Below, piece after piece: positions 1 to 12,125 of a DNA stretch of 64,000 nt. Source of the DNA: Polytrichum commune (lineage: Eukaryota; Streptophyta; Polytrichopsida; Polytrichales; Polytrichaceae); assembly GCA_950295325.1 (NCBI GenBank), contig OX485806.1:40114001-40178000 (forward strand). The letters run 5' to 3'. The translations under genes were made by a program, and so were the position numbers. Position 1 is the stretch's first letter. The number at the start of each line of letters is the position of its first letter. A model generated the notes under the pieces. That model was given only the letters and a program-made list of their open reading frames with translations. It had not been told where the DNA came from and searched no databases.

Positions 1-2342
1 CAATACATGTACATATGTTATTGGAGATGGATAGACATATTTTAGCTCTGAGTCCTTCAACGGAGTTTTGTTTCTTCTATGTATGTTGTGGGACCAAAGG
101 AATTTCAGTTCATGAGAAATCTACATGGTGTCCTACATGGTAGCAAGCGGATAACATTTTATGGTCTACCGGGTATTGCATTAGGCTTATCAAAAAGAGG
201 TGGGTTTGACGCATAATTAGGGGACATGGCAAGTAGTTAAATTACCATTGGCTTCTAGATTGTTGTATTTCCATGGTGGGGTTTGTAGTACCCACTTTTT
301 TGGACTATCCATAAAATAAGTTGCAGTCTCAACATGGCCTAATTTCACTTTACACTAACCTTAAGGGCCCATATGTTGTAAGATTGGATTTCTATTTCCC
401 ACTGTACAACATTTCGGTGATTTCCAAAGACCCTTGGTTTGTCATGGTCACAACTCTTGGTCTGTGTGTAAAACAGCCCAAGTACTTTATTACTTTTGGC
501 ATAACATTATCATTCTCTTGAGTGAGGATGCCACATGTCATGTAGTGGCCGGTTGGAACATGTGAGGAAACTAATGTGACATGAAATATGAAAATTGTGC
601 AAGCAAAATGCTTAATCAACTTGAAAGGCACTAGACGTGTCATATCATTCAACCCAATGGGGTTCTCCTTATAAAGCCACCTTTTTTTGGGGGGGGGGGT
701 GAGGGTATTGGCGTTCCATTAGGAAACGTAACGCAATAAATAAAGCTTCCTATTTAATGTTCAAAGTAAACTATAAGGCAATTCACTTTGAGAATATACT
801 AAGTTTAATTCAATAAATATTCATCAAATATGTGAAATATCCCATGAACGTGCACATTACTCCATAGAAAGCTCTAGAAAAATATCCCTTTTATCTTAGG
901 TGGTTCATGTCTTTGCAAGGGAGTGGCTGGAGGTGGAGAAGGTTGTCGAAGTTGTCAAAAATCTCCTTGTTGCTATGTGAGTCTTCTTCTACATACAAGG
1001 AGGGTGACCAATCGCTAGTTATAAATGAGCCAATTGAGTTTGAGAAATAATCGGTTGGAGTTCAAGACTTCGGGAAATTAGTGATCGTTTTAGAGGAATT
1101 TAGAGAATATACCTCACATTAACAAAGAAAAACTGAAAGATATCAACACGTAACCGGTTGGACTTGGAAACACTAGGATCTTGACCAATTATGCCCAAAA
1201 ATCTCCCCAGACACTGACTAGAACCCTCATCCCACAAATTAGCCCATTTGAGTTAAAAGCTAGGAATATGCATGCCATGCAATTCATCAAAGATTGCATT
1301 ACGTGGAATCAAATACAAAATTGGATGCATTGTTTTTGATGATGGGTAAGAGCATGATCACGTGTTATAAACCAAATGTTAACACAAAGGGGTGATACAT
1401 TAGGTAACATAAGCTTAGAGGGGAGTAGTAATGTCCCACACGTTCACTCTACATGAGCTTCATAAACCGTGGATCCGTGACCAAATCTAATATCTTACAA
1501 TACACAGGGTTGTACATAGAAATAGTTGAAGTTAAGATTCTACATAACATTAATCAGTTGACTTTGTACGTTGGGTGGGGCCGGAAATAAGCCAAATTCT
1601 ATTAAAAATAACAGCCTTGTACTAGAATATTGTGATCGGAAGAAAAACCATTTAGTAAGTGACAATAATTGCAACCTTGTAAATCTATGATGCCCAATGT
1701 TTTTTTACAAGGAATGACAAATGATGTTAGGTTTACATGTAGTGTTGGTGACGGTACATGGACAATCTACAATTATTATTGAGCAAGACAAAATAGAATT
1801 GGTGAAACTAAATACACTATTTTGTGTAGCACGATCTCTTTTGTAAAACTCCAAGTTGACATTTGGTATCAAAAACCTACAATAGACCCATCTATGCATT
1901 TGCCTCCACAACTGAACAATACCGGTCATTTTGTAAAAGACCCCACGTAAATGAAACATGATGCTCCCCTAATTCCCAGTTCTAGGGTGCAACACCCTAG
2001 TGTTGGGTTATGTTACACTAGTACAACTACACTAAATATCATATTTAATGTCACTTACTACTTGAATTTATGCAATGCTATAACCCACATACTCTATATC
2101 TCATTTTTACCAACACAGGTCAAATCGGTTGTTTGGACAACATAGAACATTAACATCTTTACTTGGTGATAACAATAAAATAAGAAACACATGAATAGGA
2201 AAAAATATATAGCATGGTGAAGCTCCAACTAGTGAGTCGGCTCGGGAAGATTCAAATTCCGCTCGACATCCACTTTGAGACCGCATCATAAATGAGTAAC
2301 TAACTCACCCGTTTCTATGATACCGTCCGGGGGGGGATATGG
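1..2342. other. Intergenic, no gene recognised
   Basis: I see no convincing coding region here. About 1,625-1,835 there is a fragment of the MITE family that recurs at 15.8-16.2 and 29.0-29.4 kb; it shares phrases such as acaaggaatgacaaatga and gagcaagaca and ends near tgtgtagcac. A second short fragment with ctacactaaatatcatat lies near 2,027. A run of about 11 G follows a T run near 680-700. Short ORFs are what unconstrained AT-rich DNA would give. Confidence 0.6.
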
Positions 2343-2346
2343 TTAA

Positions 2347-2579
2347 CCCTTAAAGGACAATGCTGCCCCACGGGCTTGGTATTATTTTGGGAGAATCTTG
2401 TTCAAAACTTCTACTCCATTGTACCAAATGGAGTTTTTAGAATGCCAAATCGAGCACCTTAGCAAGATCTATACTTCTTTAGAATAGAGCCTATGTAAAT
2501 TAATTGGTTAATCATGCTTAAAATGAATTTTAAAAGATATTTTGGGTGTGGTATCGGGAAAGCATATGTCCTTTAAGGG
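2347..2579. mobile_element. piggyBac-like MITE with TTAA ends
   Basis: A 233-bp non-coding element bounded by a perfect 13-bp inverted repeat, CCCTTAAAGGACA at the left and its complement at the right. Both ends are flanked directly by TTAA (2343-2346 and 2580-2583). TTAA target duplication and an inverted repeat starting with CCC are hallmarks of the piggyBac superfamily. The element is far too short to encode a transposase, so it would be a non-autonomous copy. The superfamily call rests only on the ends. Confidence 0.7.
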
Positions 2580-2583
2580 TTAA

Positions 2584-5500
2584 AAACGAACGGCAATAGA
2601 GGGGCCGTTTAAGTTACTTATGAGTCTTGTAACACTTGATGTGGTGGGCATGCACGACCATGGCATTATGATGGCCTCCTTGCCGTTCGTCAGGTGTAGC
2701 GATGCACGTGTGTGGGAAGCCTGCAACTTGGATTCAGAGGCCCAAGTGGGAAGGGAAGGGAAGGGAAAGGGATATTTTATTTATTTAATAAATAAAATAA
2801 AATAAAATAAATAAATAAAGGAACGTCGAAGGAGTCGTGCATTGATGCAAATATGAGAGTCCGTTTTCCTTCAGCGAATCATGGTGGTTCATCATGCAAG
2901 TCAAGGCATATGGCCTTCCTTGTGGAAGGTGGGGTTCTTATGTACGTGGGAAACAAATAATAAAAACAAATAATAAAAATAATAGGTTTCAGACATATGA
3001 AACGTTTTATTTCATAGGCCAAAAGTATACAAGGTCGCCAAGACTCGTGTGAGAGAGAGAGGTGAGCAACTCTTAGGGTTTTTTTTTAAAAAATAAAAAT
3101 AAAAATTGGGAGCGTTATTGGACTTTGTATTAGCTACATGGGGTAAGTTAATAACAATATGAGCTAAGTTATTCTTAGTCACAACTGATGTATATTGTAT
3201 ATTTTAATTGGACAATGTATAGAGGTTAGGAGACTAAGTGTAGGGTTTTTGTTAGAGAGATAGAGAGAGAGATGTGGTTAGCAAAAAAGAATCACGGAGA
3301 TTTGCATTCCAAGTTTCATAATTGGAATTGAGACACAAATTCAAGGGGGGAAGGGGTCACCTTAGCTTTGAAATTGGGATATACTTTGTGATCAAAGGTT
3401 ATGTTATTTTCAAAATTTTAAAAAAAAAATTGGGGGGGGGGGGGGAGGGGGGTTATTGAACCCTAGTCTTATGAAGATCATGTTCTTTGGCAATGCATAA
3501 GGTATTCATATAAAGTTTAAAAGCTTAAGGAAAATGACTATGGACACATGGATCTACTTGCCATCGCCAAATCGGATTATTGTTTACAAAATTGTCCCCA
3601 TTAAACGAACCATATGCTTAAGTACGTCTAATAACTACATACTTGGGCTATTTTCATGGAACCCTATAGTATTTATACAAGTTTTTCCACCGCCGTGGGC
3701 CATGATCGGCCCACGTTATTTGTTTCTCGGTTACTATAGTGTCCATCCTCGAAAGAGGAGAGTAGTTTTGTCCCAGCTTCCCCATGTCCTGTGGGCATCA
3801 GGTTGTTGGCATTACGAACGGACACTCTATTCACGCCGGCCCCTAAAAGGGACTGGAGTTTCTATCTATCTATCTATCTATCTATCTATACGAGTTTTTC
3901 CCCCCCATGATTCCATATTGCAATCTTCAGCCCCCATGAAATAGACCTATAACTAATAGTGATCTCACATGCTTTCCTATGCCCACCTTAGTAACTGCCC
4001 AAGTCAAATCATAAGATTTCAAAGTGAAGATGCTCTTACTTTTCAAGTGATCACATAAGCCTTTATTTTTATACAGAGAACACACTCCAATCTCATTGTA
4101 ACATATGGTCTTTTCATTGTCTTTTTTGATATACAAATAACCATGCCATGTACCACTTAGAATATAGGTGTCTAGCTAAGAATAGTGAGAACATGTATGA
4201 CATGTGTAGCTTATCAAAATTTGGCTCCTTCTCAAAGCCATTACACTTTGGACCATTTGGAGCAAACACTGGATGACCTTACCTTCAACAACAACTGGTG
4301 AGATGGTACAAAGGTCCAACAAACCATTTGGTGATGCATTCTTGACTAAGCTAGGTGGGGTGGGCTACACGTAATTGATATTTAAAATTATATCAAACTA
4401 GACTAAAGCCAATCCAAACTTAAAACATGTCGAGTTGTGGTGTAGGATCCTCTGGTACAATGGTATCACGGGTAGATCACTTAGTGCATTTTAAAAACGA
4501 CGTGCGGCATAATATAGAGAGGATTAAAATCATTTGAAATAAAAATTATAAAGGAATTCCAAATAATGAAGGGGCCATTAAATGTAGACAATCCCATTAT
4601 AAGTAAGTTAGATGGACATAAAATGTGGGCCATTATTTTTTTGTAAAATTAATATAGGGGCTGAAGATAAGGATCCTAGAAGGTATGTTCAGTATGGTAT
4701 GTAAATGGGTCAACATTCTGTAAACCGCATGTTGTGCTTGTGAACACACGGACACTTTTCCTCTGTTTCCACCCTTACCCTATTTGTGATGTACTTGGGG
4801 TTATTTTGTACGCGCTGTAACATTGTGGCTCCACCCTAAATTGTAAATTCTAAACCCGCTTTAATATGCTCTGTGTTTTTTGTCACTTGCATTGCAATGA
4901 CCGCTTTGATATTTGTGTTGGCATCTCCTATGTGTTTTCATCATAACAATGTTTGCAATGGTATTACTTTGCTATGGTCTCCTATGTGTTTTCTTCATAA
5001 CTCTGTTTGCAATGGTATTACTGTTTGCACCCTTCTTTGTTTCCATGCTTTCCCTCAACACTCGTCAATTGCGTTAGGAAGTAGATTAGCTTTTATTACT
5101 TAAAAGGAATATAGAGTACAAAAAATTGCAGTGACTTGGACGGTGTAAGTAATGGAAGGGTGCAAACAATTGGGCCATTTTTGAAATTTAAGTAATTATA
5201 GGGAGGCTTAAATTCAGCCCTTGAAGGTAAATAGCCCCAAAACAAATAACCCCCAGCCGCACGTGGTGCACAAAAATGCCTTAGAGTGATCTACCCGTGA
5301 ATGGTATAGTGAAATTGTCTGATACAATATGCATAGATGACTATGTTGATATTCAAGGATATTTAATTTTATCTTCATTAAATAATAATATAAATGAAAC
5401 ATCTAAAATGAAATTTTTATTATTAATCTAAATGCATTTCAATATCATAAAATCCCCCAAATCATTGAGGATTCACATATCTCCCATGTGAATCCTTCAT

Positions 5501-6326
5501 TGAAATGTTCAATTTAGATATAATGAAAAAAATTCCACTCGTAAAAATGAGGCAATTAAAATGTTTAGATTTTGAAATTATGCTTGATTTTACTTAAATA
5601 CGAGTTACGGTGAAGATCGTCAAAGATGAAGTGTTACAATGAAAGAATCTTAGACATAAATGATGCTAGACAAATTTGATGTGGTTATTATTGCTAATAA
5701 CTTTATACTATACTTCTGCTTGATTTTCAAAAATCTCTTCAAATATCCATGCACCTAATACCAACTTGGTTGATCTTGTTCATGTATCTTGGTACCCTTG
5801 TTGGGGTTGTTTCCATTTCATGCACCCTAAAGAGTTGCCCCTATCTCTTTTCCAGGTGTTGGTAACCTTGTATAGTTTTTTGGTGATGAACTTGTATGTT
5901 CACATATCCAAAAAGGAAAAGAAATGAAGACATGCATGCCTCATGGTTGGTTTACATTATGGTGTATGTGCAAGATAACTTGGGGTCCAAAACACCCTTT
6001 AATGGACCTTACTACTTTTGGATTGAAGATTGGTTTCTCAAACTAAGAGGAGTATTTTTCAAAGTGGAGACTACCTATATTGATAGAAATGTAATGGCAC
6101 ATTAGTGCTACTTGAAATTTTGATACCTTGGACCAAGATCCAAGTGTAAACTCTCTGGGTCTAGAAAATTCCTCTCAATTTTTGGGGTTTAGTGTAAATT
6201 TAACGTATAAAACCCACCCTTAAAATAATTGGACCTACTTTAGTTACTTATTTATAGGAGAGATCTACACTTGATTGGTGGACGGTTAGGTCAAAATCTC
6301 AGAGCAAACATCATAAATACATCTAT
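2584..6326. other. Intergenic with simple repeats
   Basis: No gene recognised. It holds an AATAA/ATAAA-type microsatellite (about 2,776-2,819), a long G tract after A-rich DNA (about 3,434-3,452), a CTAT tetranucleotide microsatellite (about 3,857-3,889), and a tandem duplication of about 54 bp (4,923-4,976 and 4,977-5,030) that creates a repetitive 76-codon open frame I do not consider a gene. Confidence 0.55.
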
Positions 6327-6334
6327 AAGAGTTT

Positions 6335-7258
6335 CAGACCTTGGACAACTGCCAAAATAACTAAAGTTAACTAGATTTTTTTCAAGGCATTTTAGGGAAC
6401 AACTATAGTTAACTAAAAAAATTTCAAACCCATTTGAAAAACAACTAAAGTTAACTAGAAAAAATCTATAGTTAACTAAATAAAAACTTCAATAAAAACT
6501 TTAGTCAATTGTAGTTATGAAATGTAAACATCAAGCCTCATATTCTTCATCTGCCTCAATGTTGTCCTTATCTTCATCGTTGGTGTCGTATTCCGACATA
6601 ACTAGTCGCTTAGGAATAAAATTCTCCCATTGCGAGTCAAGCTTTACTACCTCAGATACGTCAGAACAAAGTAAATGCTTGTTCATCTTTAGGAACATGT
6701 TGACTTCAATTAAACCTGCTCGCAAAGAAGATCGCTTTGCTTAAGGCGATTTCTACAAGTCAAGATACTGATCTCACTGTGTTGAGTTCCTCCAAGCTTG
6801 AGCATTCAAGTAAAGATCTATTGCACTTTAACTAGTAACAAAAGATCCTAACAGTGCACATTATGCAAACACAAGAGTTTGAAGCCTAATCCACCACCAC
6901 ATCGATGACTTAAGTTAGTTGACACAATGAAGCATAGATACCTTGCTTGCTCCAGATTGTCGAGTGTGCTCTCAAGAGGCTCCAGACCAAAAGGAGGAGA
7001 AGCTTCAAGATATAATAATTATTTTGAAAACCATTAGCCTTTAGCCCCTCATTCCTCGTCATCCTACCATAATTTCAGGCTGCACTTAATGTTAGTTAAC
7101 TAGATATAACTATAGTTAACTAGATTTTTTGGTAGTTTGAATTCAAAACAACTATAGTTAACTAGATTTTTTGACCGGTCAAATCATGAACAACTGTAGT
7201 TACGAAGGGCAACTAGTTAACTACTAGTTGATTTAGTTGGTTAGTTGTCCAAGGTTTG
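6335..7258. mobile_element. hAT-like non-autonomous DNA transposon
   Basis: A 924-bp element. The left end reads CAGACCTTGGACAACT and the right end is the inverted complement of CAAACCTTGGACAACT, so the terminal repeats match at 15 of 16 bases. Both ends are flanked by the same 8 bp, AAGAGTTT (6327-6334 and 7259-7266). An 8-bp target duplication with CA-starting ends is the hAT signature. Next to both ends are clustered copies of an actatagttaactaga-like motif, resembling subterminal repeats that hAT transposases bind. No transposase ORF is visible, so it would depend on a partner elsewhere. Confidence 0.75.
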
Positions 7259-7266
7259 AAGAGTTT

Positions 7267-9930
7267 GGACTACGTGTTCATACTACAAACATATGAGACT
7301 TGGACAACACAACCTATGTCAGTGAAAGAATTTACAAAAGTGAATAGCTTTACAAATGTCCAACAAGGTATGGCAATCTTCATTGACATGGACTTGTTGC
7401 CCAAGTCTATTTATGACACTATTGTTTCAAAATGTATAAAGCATTCTAGGCTAAATAGCCAACATACTTTTTTTTGGGGGGGGGTGAGCTATGTGGACTT
7501 CTTAAGGCTTACTAGCAATGAAGTTTGATGATACATAACAATTCGAGATTAGCTCTGAAACATTATGGGATTGATCTTGGCTTCTGTACTATGTTTATAC
7601 GTGGATACATTTGCATATGCATATAAATTTCAACCTCGCAAATCCAAGTAGTATAATGTAGAGAAAAATAATAAGTAACCAAGAAGACCCACCTACCTTA
7701 GAGGTGAAAGTGAGTTGAGAGGGAGTGAGCATCTCAGGGGAGGGGGGGGGTAGTCATTGGTTGGAGTAGCAATATACGTGCGAACAAATGATAGGGTATT
7801 TTAAAAACACGGGGGCAAATAATTATAAATGGACTTAAGAGTAATATAGGGTATCAAAAATGGCATTGGACATTTTTAAAGTACTATAGGGTATGGAATA
7901 ATAGGTAATTATAAGTAATGCAAGCCATTTTTCTATTAACCCAAAGTAGAAAATTAGATAATGATAGCATGTGAAAAAAAGAAGAGAATTAAAAGTAATA
8001 CCCCCCTATAAAATAGTGGTTGTTCGCACCTATATCCTTAACTTTTTAACACACTGCCCCCCCCCCCCCCCCGAGGTGAGCTTGTTAGAGATTGTAGTAC
8101 CACTGATATGGAATTCTCCATAGTTGCCATTGATGACCACATGACAAACTATGAAAAACTTAAATTGTATTCATGCTATGGTCCAAGACCAAAGAAACTC
8201 CAAATCAAGCGATCCTATCGGTTGAGAACATAATTTGGACCCTAGAAAATTTACACTAGGGTATGGGTTCAAGATATGAGAAAGTGAAGACTTGGTGTTA
8301 ATCGTTAACGTGGCATCACTAACCCGCTACATCTTGTTGGTCCCCTCTCAAGAAAAAAATCCATGTGATTTCAGAAACCAAATTTCAAGCACCCTTCAAG
8401 GGTGGGACCTGCAATCTCAAGTCTGAAAGTAAGGTCCACGAAGGGGTGTTTTGGACTCCAAGTTTCTTGAACCCAATCGCTAAACTACTATGAAATTGTA
8501 AACCCATCTGAGAGCAAGTTGAGGTAGATGAGTCTTACTTCTTTCGACCAAGTTAGTTCACTTCTTCTTGGATAGGAAACATGTGAATAGTACAAGATGG
8601 TTCACAAATCCAAATCGAGTCCCTAGTCAAATTTCTCATAATTTTGGAGCCATTATGAATATCTGATTTATTATTGAAGAAAAGGTTCTTGTGCTCACAT
8701 CAAATTGATCATATAGGTGTCTCCAATTATGTTTAGTATTGAGCCTAGAAATGGTTATCATGTTTTGAGCATGAAATCCGCCTTGGTTCAATGTTACGGG
8801 GTTTTCAAGGGGGGGGGGGGGGGGGATAATGATAGGCCGAAATAGTATCATGAAACAACATGTTCCCGCTCATCTTTGTTTTCCTCAAAGATTATCATAG
8901 GATATCTTGCCAAGGTCCAAGGGCCGACCATGTAGGGGAATGGTCACTGGAAGGATACTTCCGCTTTGTAATTTGCCCCCCTTCATGAATACAAATAATA
9001 GATTATGCCACTTTGCTCTTACAACGCAATTGAAAGTGAGGCACACTTTGTGTTGAAGTGTCTCTTATATAACTCCACTAGAGATAAGTTTCCATCACTA
9101 TTGAGAATGTAGTATTAGGGCACCTCAAATCTTTCTATCAATTGGACCGTCAAGTTGACATTAGCCTTTATCTCACAAAGGCTTCCGCACTCCACCACTC
9201 TAGGAAATCAACTAGTTTGAAGCGAGTCTGATGTACTTTCAGTCCCATTAGCCTTTTGGCTCAATTCCTAAGGTAGAAATACCATAACCCGTGAAAATAA
9301 GGAGGTTCGCATTGAAGATTTGGTCTGACAATCATGAGACAATTTTCCAAGATAGATGAGGAGGATTCATGAAGAATGCAGGTTGTTTCATATTTTTCTA
9401 CCTTATAAAAAAAATGCTATAATTTTTCAAAGTGGAAAGTTGTCCAACCCTCTACTTGTTCACCAGATTCTCCCTACATTGAACACGGTAATCCGCATTT
9501 CCATACAGACCATCGCCTAAAATCGGTTACCTCATGGGTACATTAACACTTGACTCTCAGTGGCTACACTAAGTGTACACGCATTGAAGTTGCCGCTGAG
9601 CCATGATCGGTTTTAGAAATGACACTTCACCATTATGTTGGCAGTCTAGTGCACGGCTAGAGGGTGGTAAATGGGTTATGGTATTTCTACCTTAGACTAA
9701 CATTTCACTTCATTCTTCTATACGTAATCCAATCTCTTCTAAGTTCACATGTGTTTTTGGTATGTGTTCTCGGAGTCGCGCCTACACACACACCACTCAA
9801 TTGCAGGTGTCCGATTAAGATCAGCGACTTAACCGAATTAGGCACGTCTACCGTTGAGAGGAGATTGCAATGCCAAGTCTGATCTGGCTCATGCTCCATA
9901 GCCGCCATTGATGGCCACCTGACAGACTCC
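7267..9930. other. Intergenic, no gene recognised
   Basis: AT-rich DNA without a supported gene. It has long G or C homopolymers near 7,482-7,490, 7,739-7,749, 8,057-8,072 and 8,811-8,826. Near 9,825-9,870 there is a reversed fragment (ttaaccgaattaggcacgtc) of the intronic MITE family found at 11.5 and 18.3 kb. The region just after 9,930 may be the promoter side of the Patched-like gene. Confidence 0.5.
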
Positions 9931-10115
9931 TCAACAGCCCGCCTGCCTGCTCCCTCCCTCCCTCCCTCACTCACTCACTCACTCCCACCGCTTCTCTCCT
10001 CTTCTCATCCTCTCAATCCTCCCAAGCTCCTCCTCCTCTTCTCTCAACTTACTTCATCCTGCACTGCCTCATGCTGTACTTTACACTCATAGGAATTGGC
10101 TCATGCAAACACGAG
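9931..10115 (+). other. Possible 5' untranslated exon of the Patched-like gene
   Basis: A strongly pyrimidine-rich stretch (runs of CTCC and CACT) is followed by ACGAG and a good donor, gtaagg, at 10116. Such leaders are common in plant transcripts. ATGs in it open only a very short frame or are out of phase with the first coding exon at 12105, so I read it as untranslated. Neither the transcription start nor its linkage to the downstream exon can be proven from sequence. Confidence 0.35.
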
Positions 10116-12104
10116 GTAAGGTCCAAAGCTTGTCAAGAGGCAGTTCAAATCTCTCTGCTGTTCTGCTCCTCCATATATATCTGCACGGGGAATTGGGTAC
10201 TAGCTAGTCTTCGGTGGCGGTGTCTTGGCTTTGTGTTATAAGGTAATGCAAGCATGCGTTGTGTCTATGTATTTGTGTAGTCATGGAATGGACAGAATGA
10301 TGGAAGCCTTCACAATTACCCCTTATATACCAATTCATTGCAGTATTTTGTTGTTGATGTTGTTGTTGTGCAACACTCCAAAATGACTTTCGTACAGTCC
10401 CTACAACTTGTGTTTTTTTTTTTTTTTTTTGTTTTGGTTTTTTTGGCAAAGAGCTAAGTCCTTTACTGGCAGCTCTGTAATAATGTTGCTATCATGGCAG
10501 GGCGATGAGCTTAGCTTCCCGTGAACATTTCTCCGTGTGTAGCTGTCCACCCAGGATTATAGATAGCTGTGGCAAAATCGCTCTCAGGGTATCAGGACGA
10601 GCTTTGTAGTACTAACACCATCGCCGGTGACCACATTCACAGTTTTAGTTTTAGTTTTTATGGCAACATCCTGTGAGAGCTTCAAAAATGCTCAGAGTGC
10701 ACATAGACTATGTGCTTAACTCTTCACAAGTTTGTGGTTGGGAGAGAGAACTTCAAACCACACCATGTCTTCAGATAGTACCGAGCGTTCGACTTACAGG
10801 AGCAAATAAGGGTATGTCACCTTTAGAGCTAGACCAACACATTTTCTGTGTAGAGTGGAAGGAGTCCCAAGAAGACTTTTACAGGCAAAAATTTAACTCA
10901 CAAAATGTTTCCAAGGGGTTGTGGTACTATAGCAGCATCAGCAGTAATTTAGAGCTGGTGGGCATGGGTAATGTATGTCCTTGTGGGTTATCGATGAATC
11001 TCTTAAACCCGTTAACTTGACCCACAGAGGGAATGACAAAATATAATAGCCGATGTACTACTTTCCCAGTTTCTTGAAACGGCCGTAATACTTTTTGGAA
11101 GAAGGATTTCGCGGCACTATTAAATGTTCGGAGGACAAGATTAATAGTACTGACTTTGTAAGCTTTGGCATTGCGTGTGCAGGGCAGCAAGCAGTAGGAC
11201 GAGTGTGGAAGCAACTTTGAAACATGGAAATTGTATGCTAAGAACCACATGATTTTGGAGTAAACTCTTGGCAGCAAAGATGGGGGTAGGCTCTACTTCC
11301 CTTTTCCATTCTTGATGTTTTTAGGCTGTCACTTCCCAGTACAACCCCATTTTTAACTACTTCTTGTACATAGTTACTGTTTGTTGCTGTGGATGTTTCT
11401 GTCTATGGCGAAATAAATGTGGAACCTACCAGTTTTGAAGGAATTCGGGCCTAGATCTATCCTTTTTGTTTCTGTACATGCTTCTGTATTGGCCTTCACA
11501 CATGCAAGAATTATGTGTAATAAGGTAGACGTGCCTAATTCGGTTACTTATCATAATTGGACATCTATATTTGAGTGGTAAGTGGTTAGGTGTGGCTATA
11601 AGGACGGATACCAGAAAGACATGTATTTCATAAGAGATTGGACTATGTGCTCAAAATATTGATACCATTTTATGCTCAATAGTCAACAGAATTGGGGGGA
11701 TCCTATATGACCATGTAACGAGCTTGAGAATCCTCACTTTGCTACTGAATAAGATATTCATATTAGCTCCAGAGATTATGAGGAAAGAGGCCTCGGCCTC
11801 GATTTGGATTTGCTAACCATCTCATCCAATCTCGAGTTTCATATTCTAGGAATAGAGGGCTAGTCTGGAAAATTAACCGTCTAAGACCCATCTGCCTTAT
11901 GTGTGATCTACCAGTACTGGAGCAATTCGAAAGAGGGTGTAAATATTTTCTGAAACTTTCAACTGGAAACTTGCATGCTAGAGCTCCAGGCCTGATCAAC
12001 TGGAAACTGGAAACTCCTGAGCTCCACCAGGCCTGATCATCCAATGCTGTTTCATGCTAACCAGACTGAAGAGTTTTTGTTGTGGTTTTTGTTGTGACTT
12101 GCAG
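10116..12104 (+). other. Probable leader intron or promoter of the Patched-like gene
   Basis: Nearly 2 kb between the possible leader exon and the first coding exon. Besides the MITE copy at 11521-11900 I see no coding signal. ORFs such as 10673-11020 and 10927-11277 overlap on opposite strands without domain features. Confidence 0.35.
11521..11900. mobile_element. Dispersed MITE family copy, TAAGGTAGACGTGCC ends
   Basis: One of many copies of a 350-550 bp non-coding repeat. It starts TAAGGTAGACGTGCCTAATT and ends with a partly inverted counterpart (ctaagacccatctgccttat). Inside are family phrases such as gattggactatgtgctcaaa, a 'ttggggggatcctatatga' block and 'cctcgatttggatttgctaa'. Related copies lie at 13.6, 14.2, 17.4, 18.3, 21.4, 21.8, 26.1, 51.8 and 60.1 kb. 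Confidence 0.6.
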
Positions 12105-12125
12105 CTCGTTGGTGCGTACCGGCGA

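Noticed and set aside
4448-5330. Possible LTR or primer-binding-site pair (tggtatcacgggtagatcac and its inverse near 5,285-5,310)
   Set aside because: The two stretches are inverted, not direct, and no retroelement coding lies between; treated as chance or an eroded small element.
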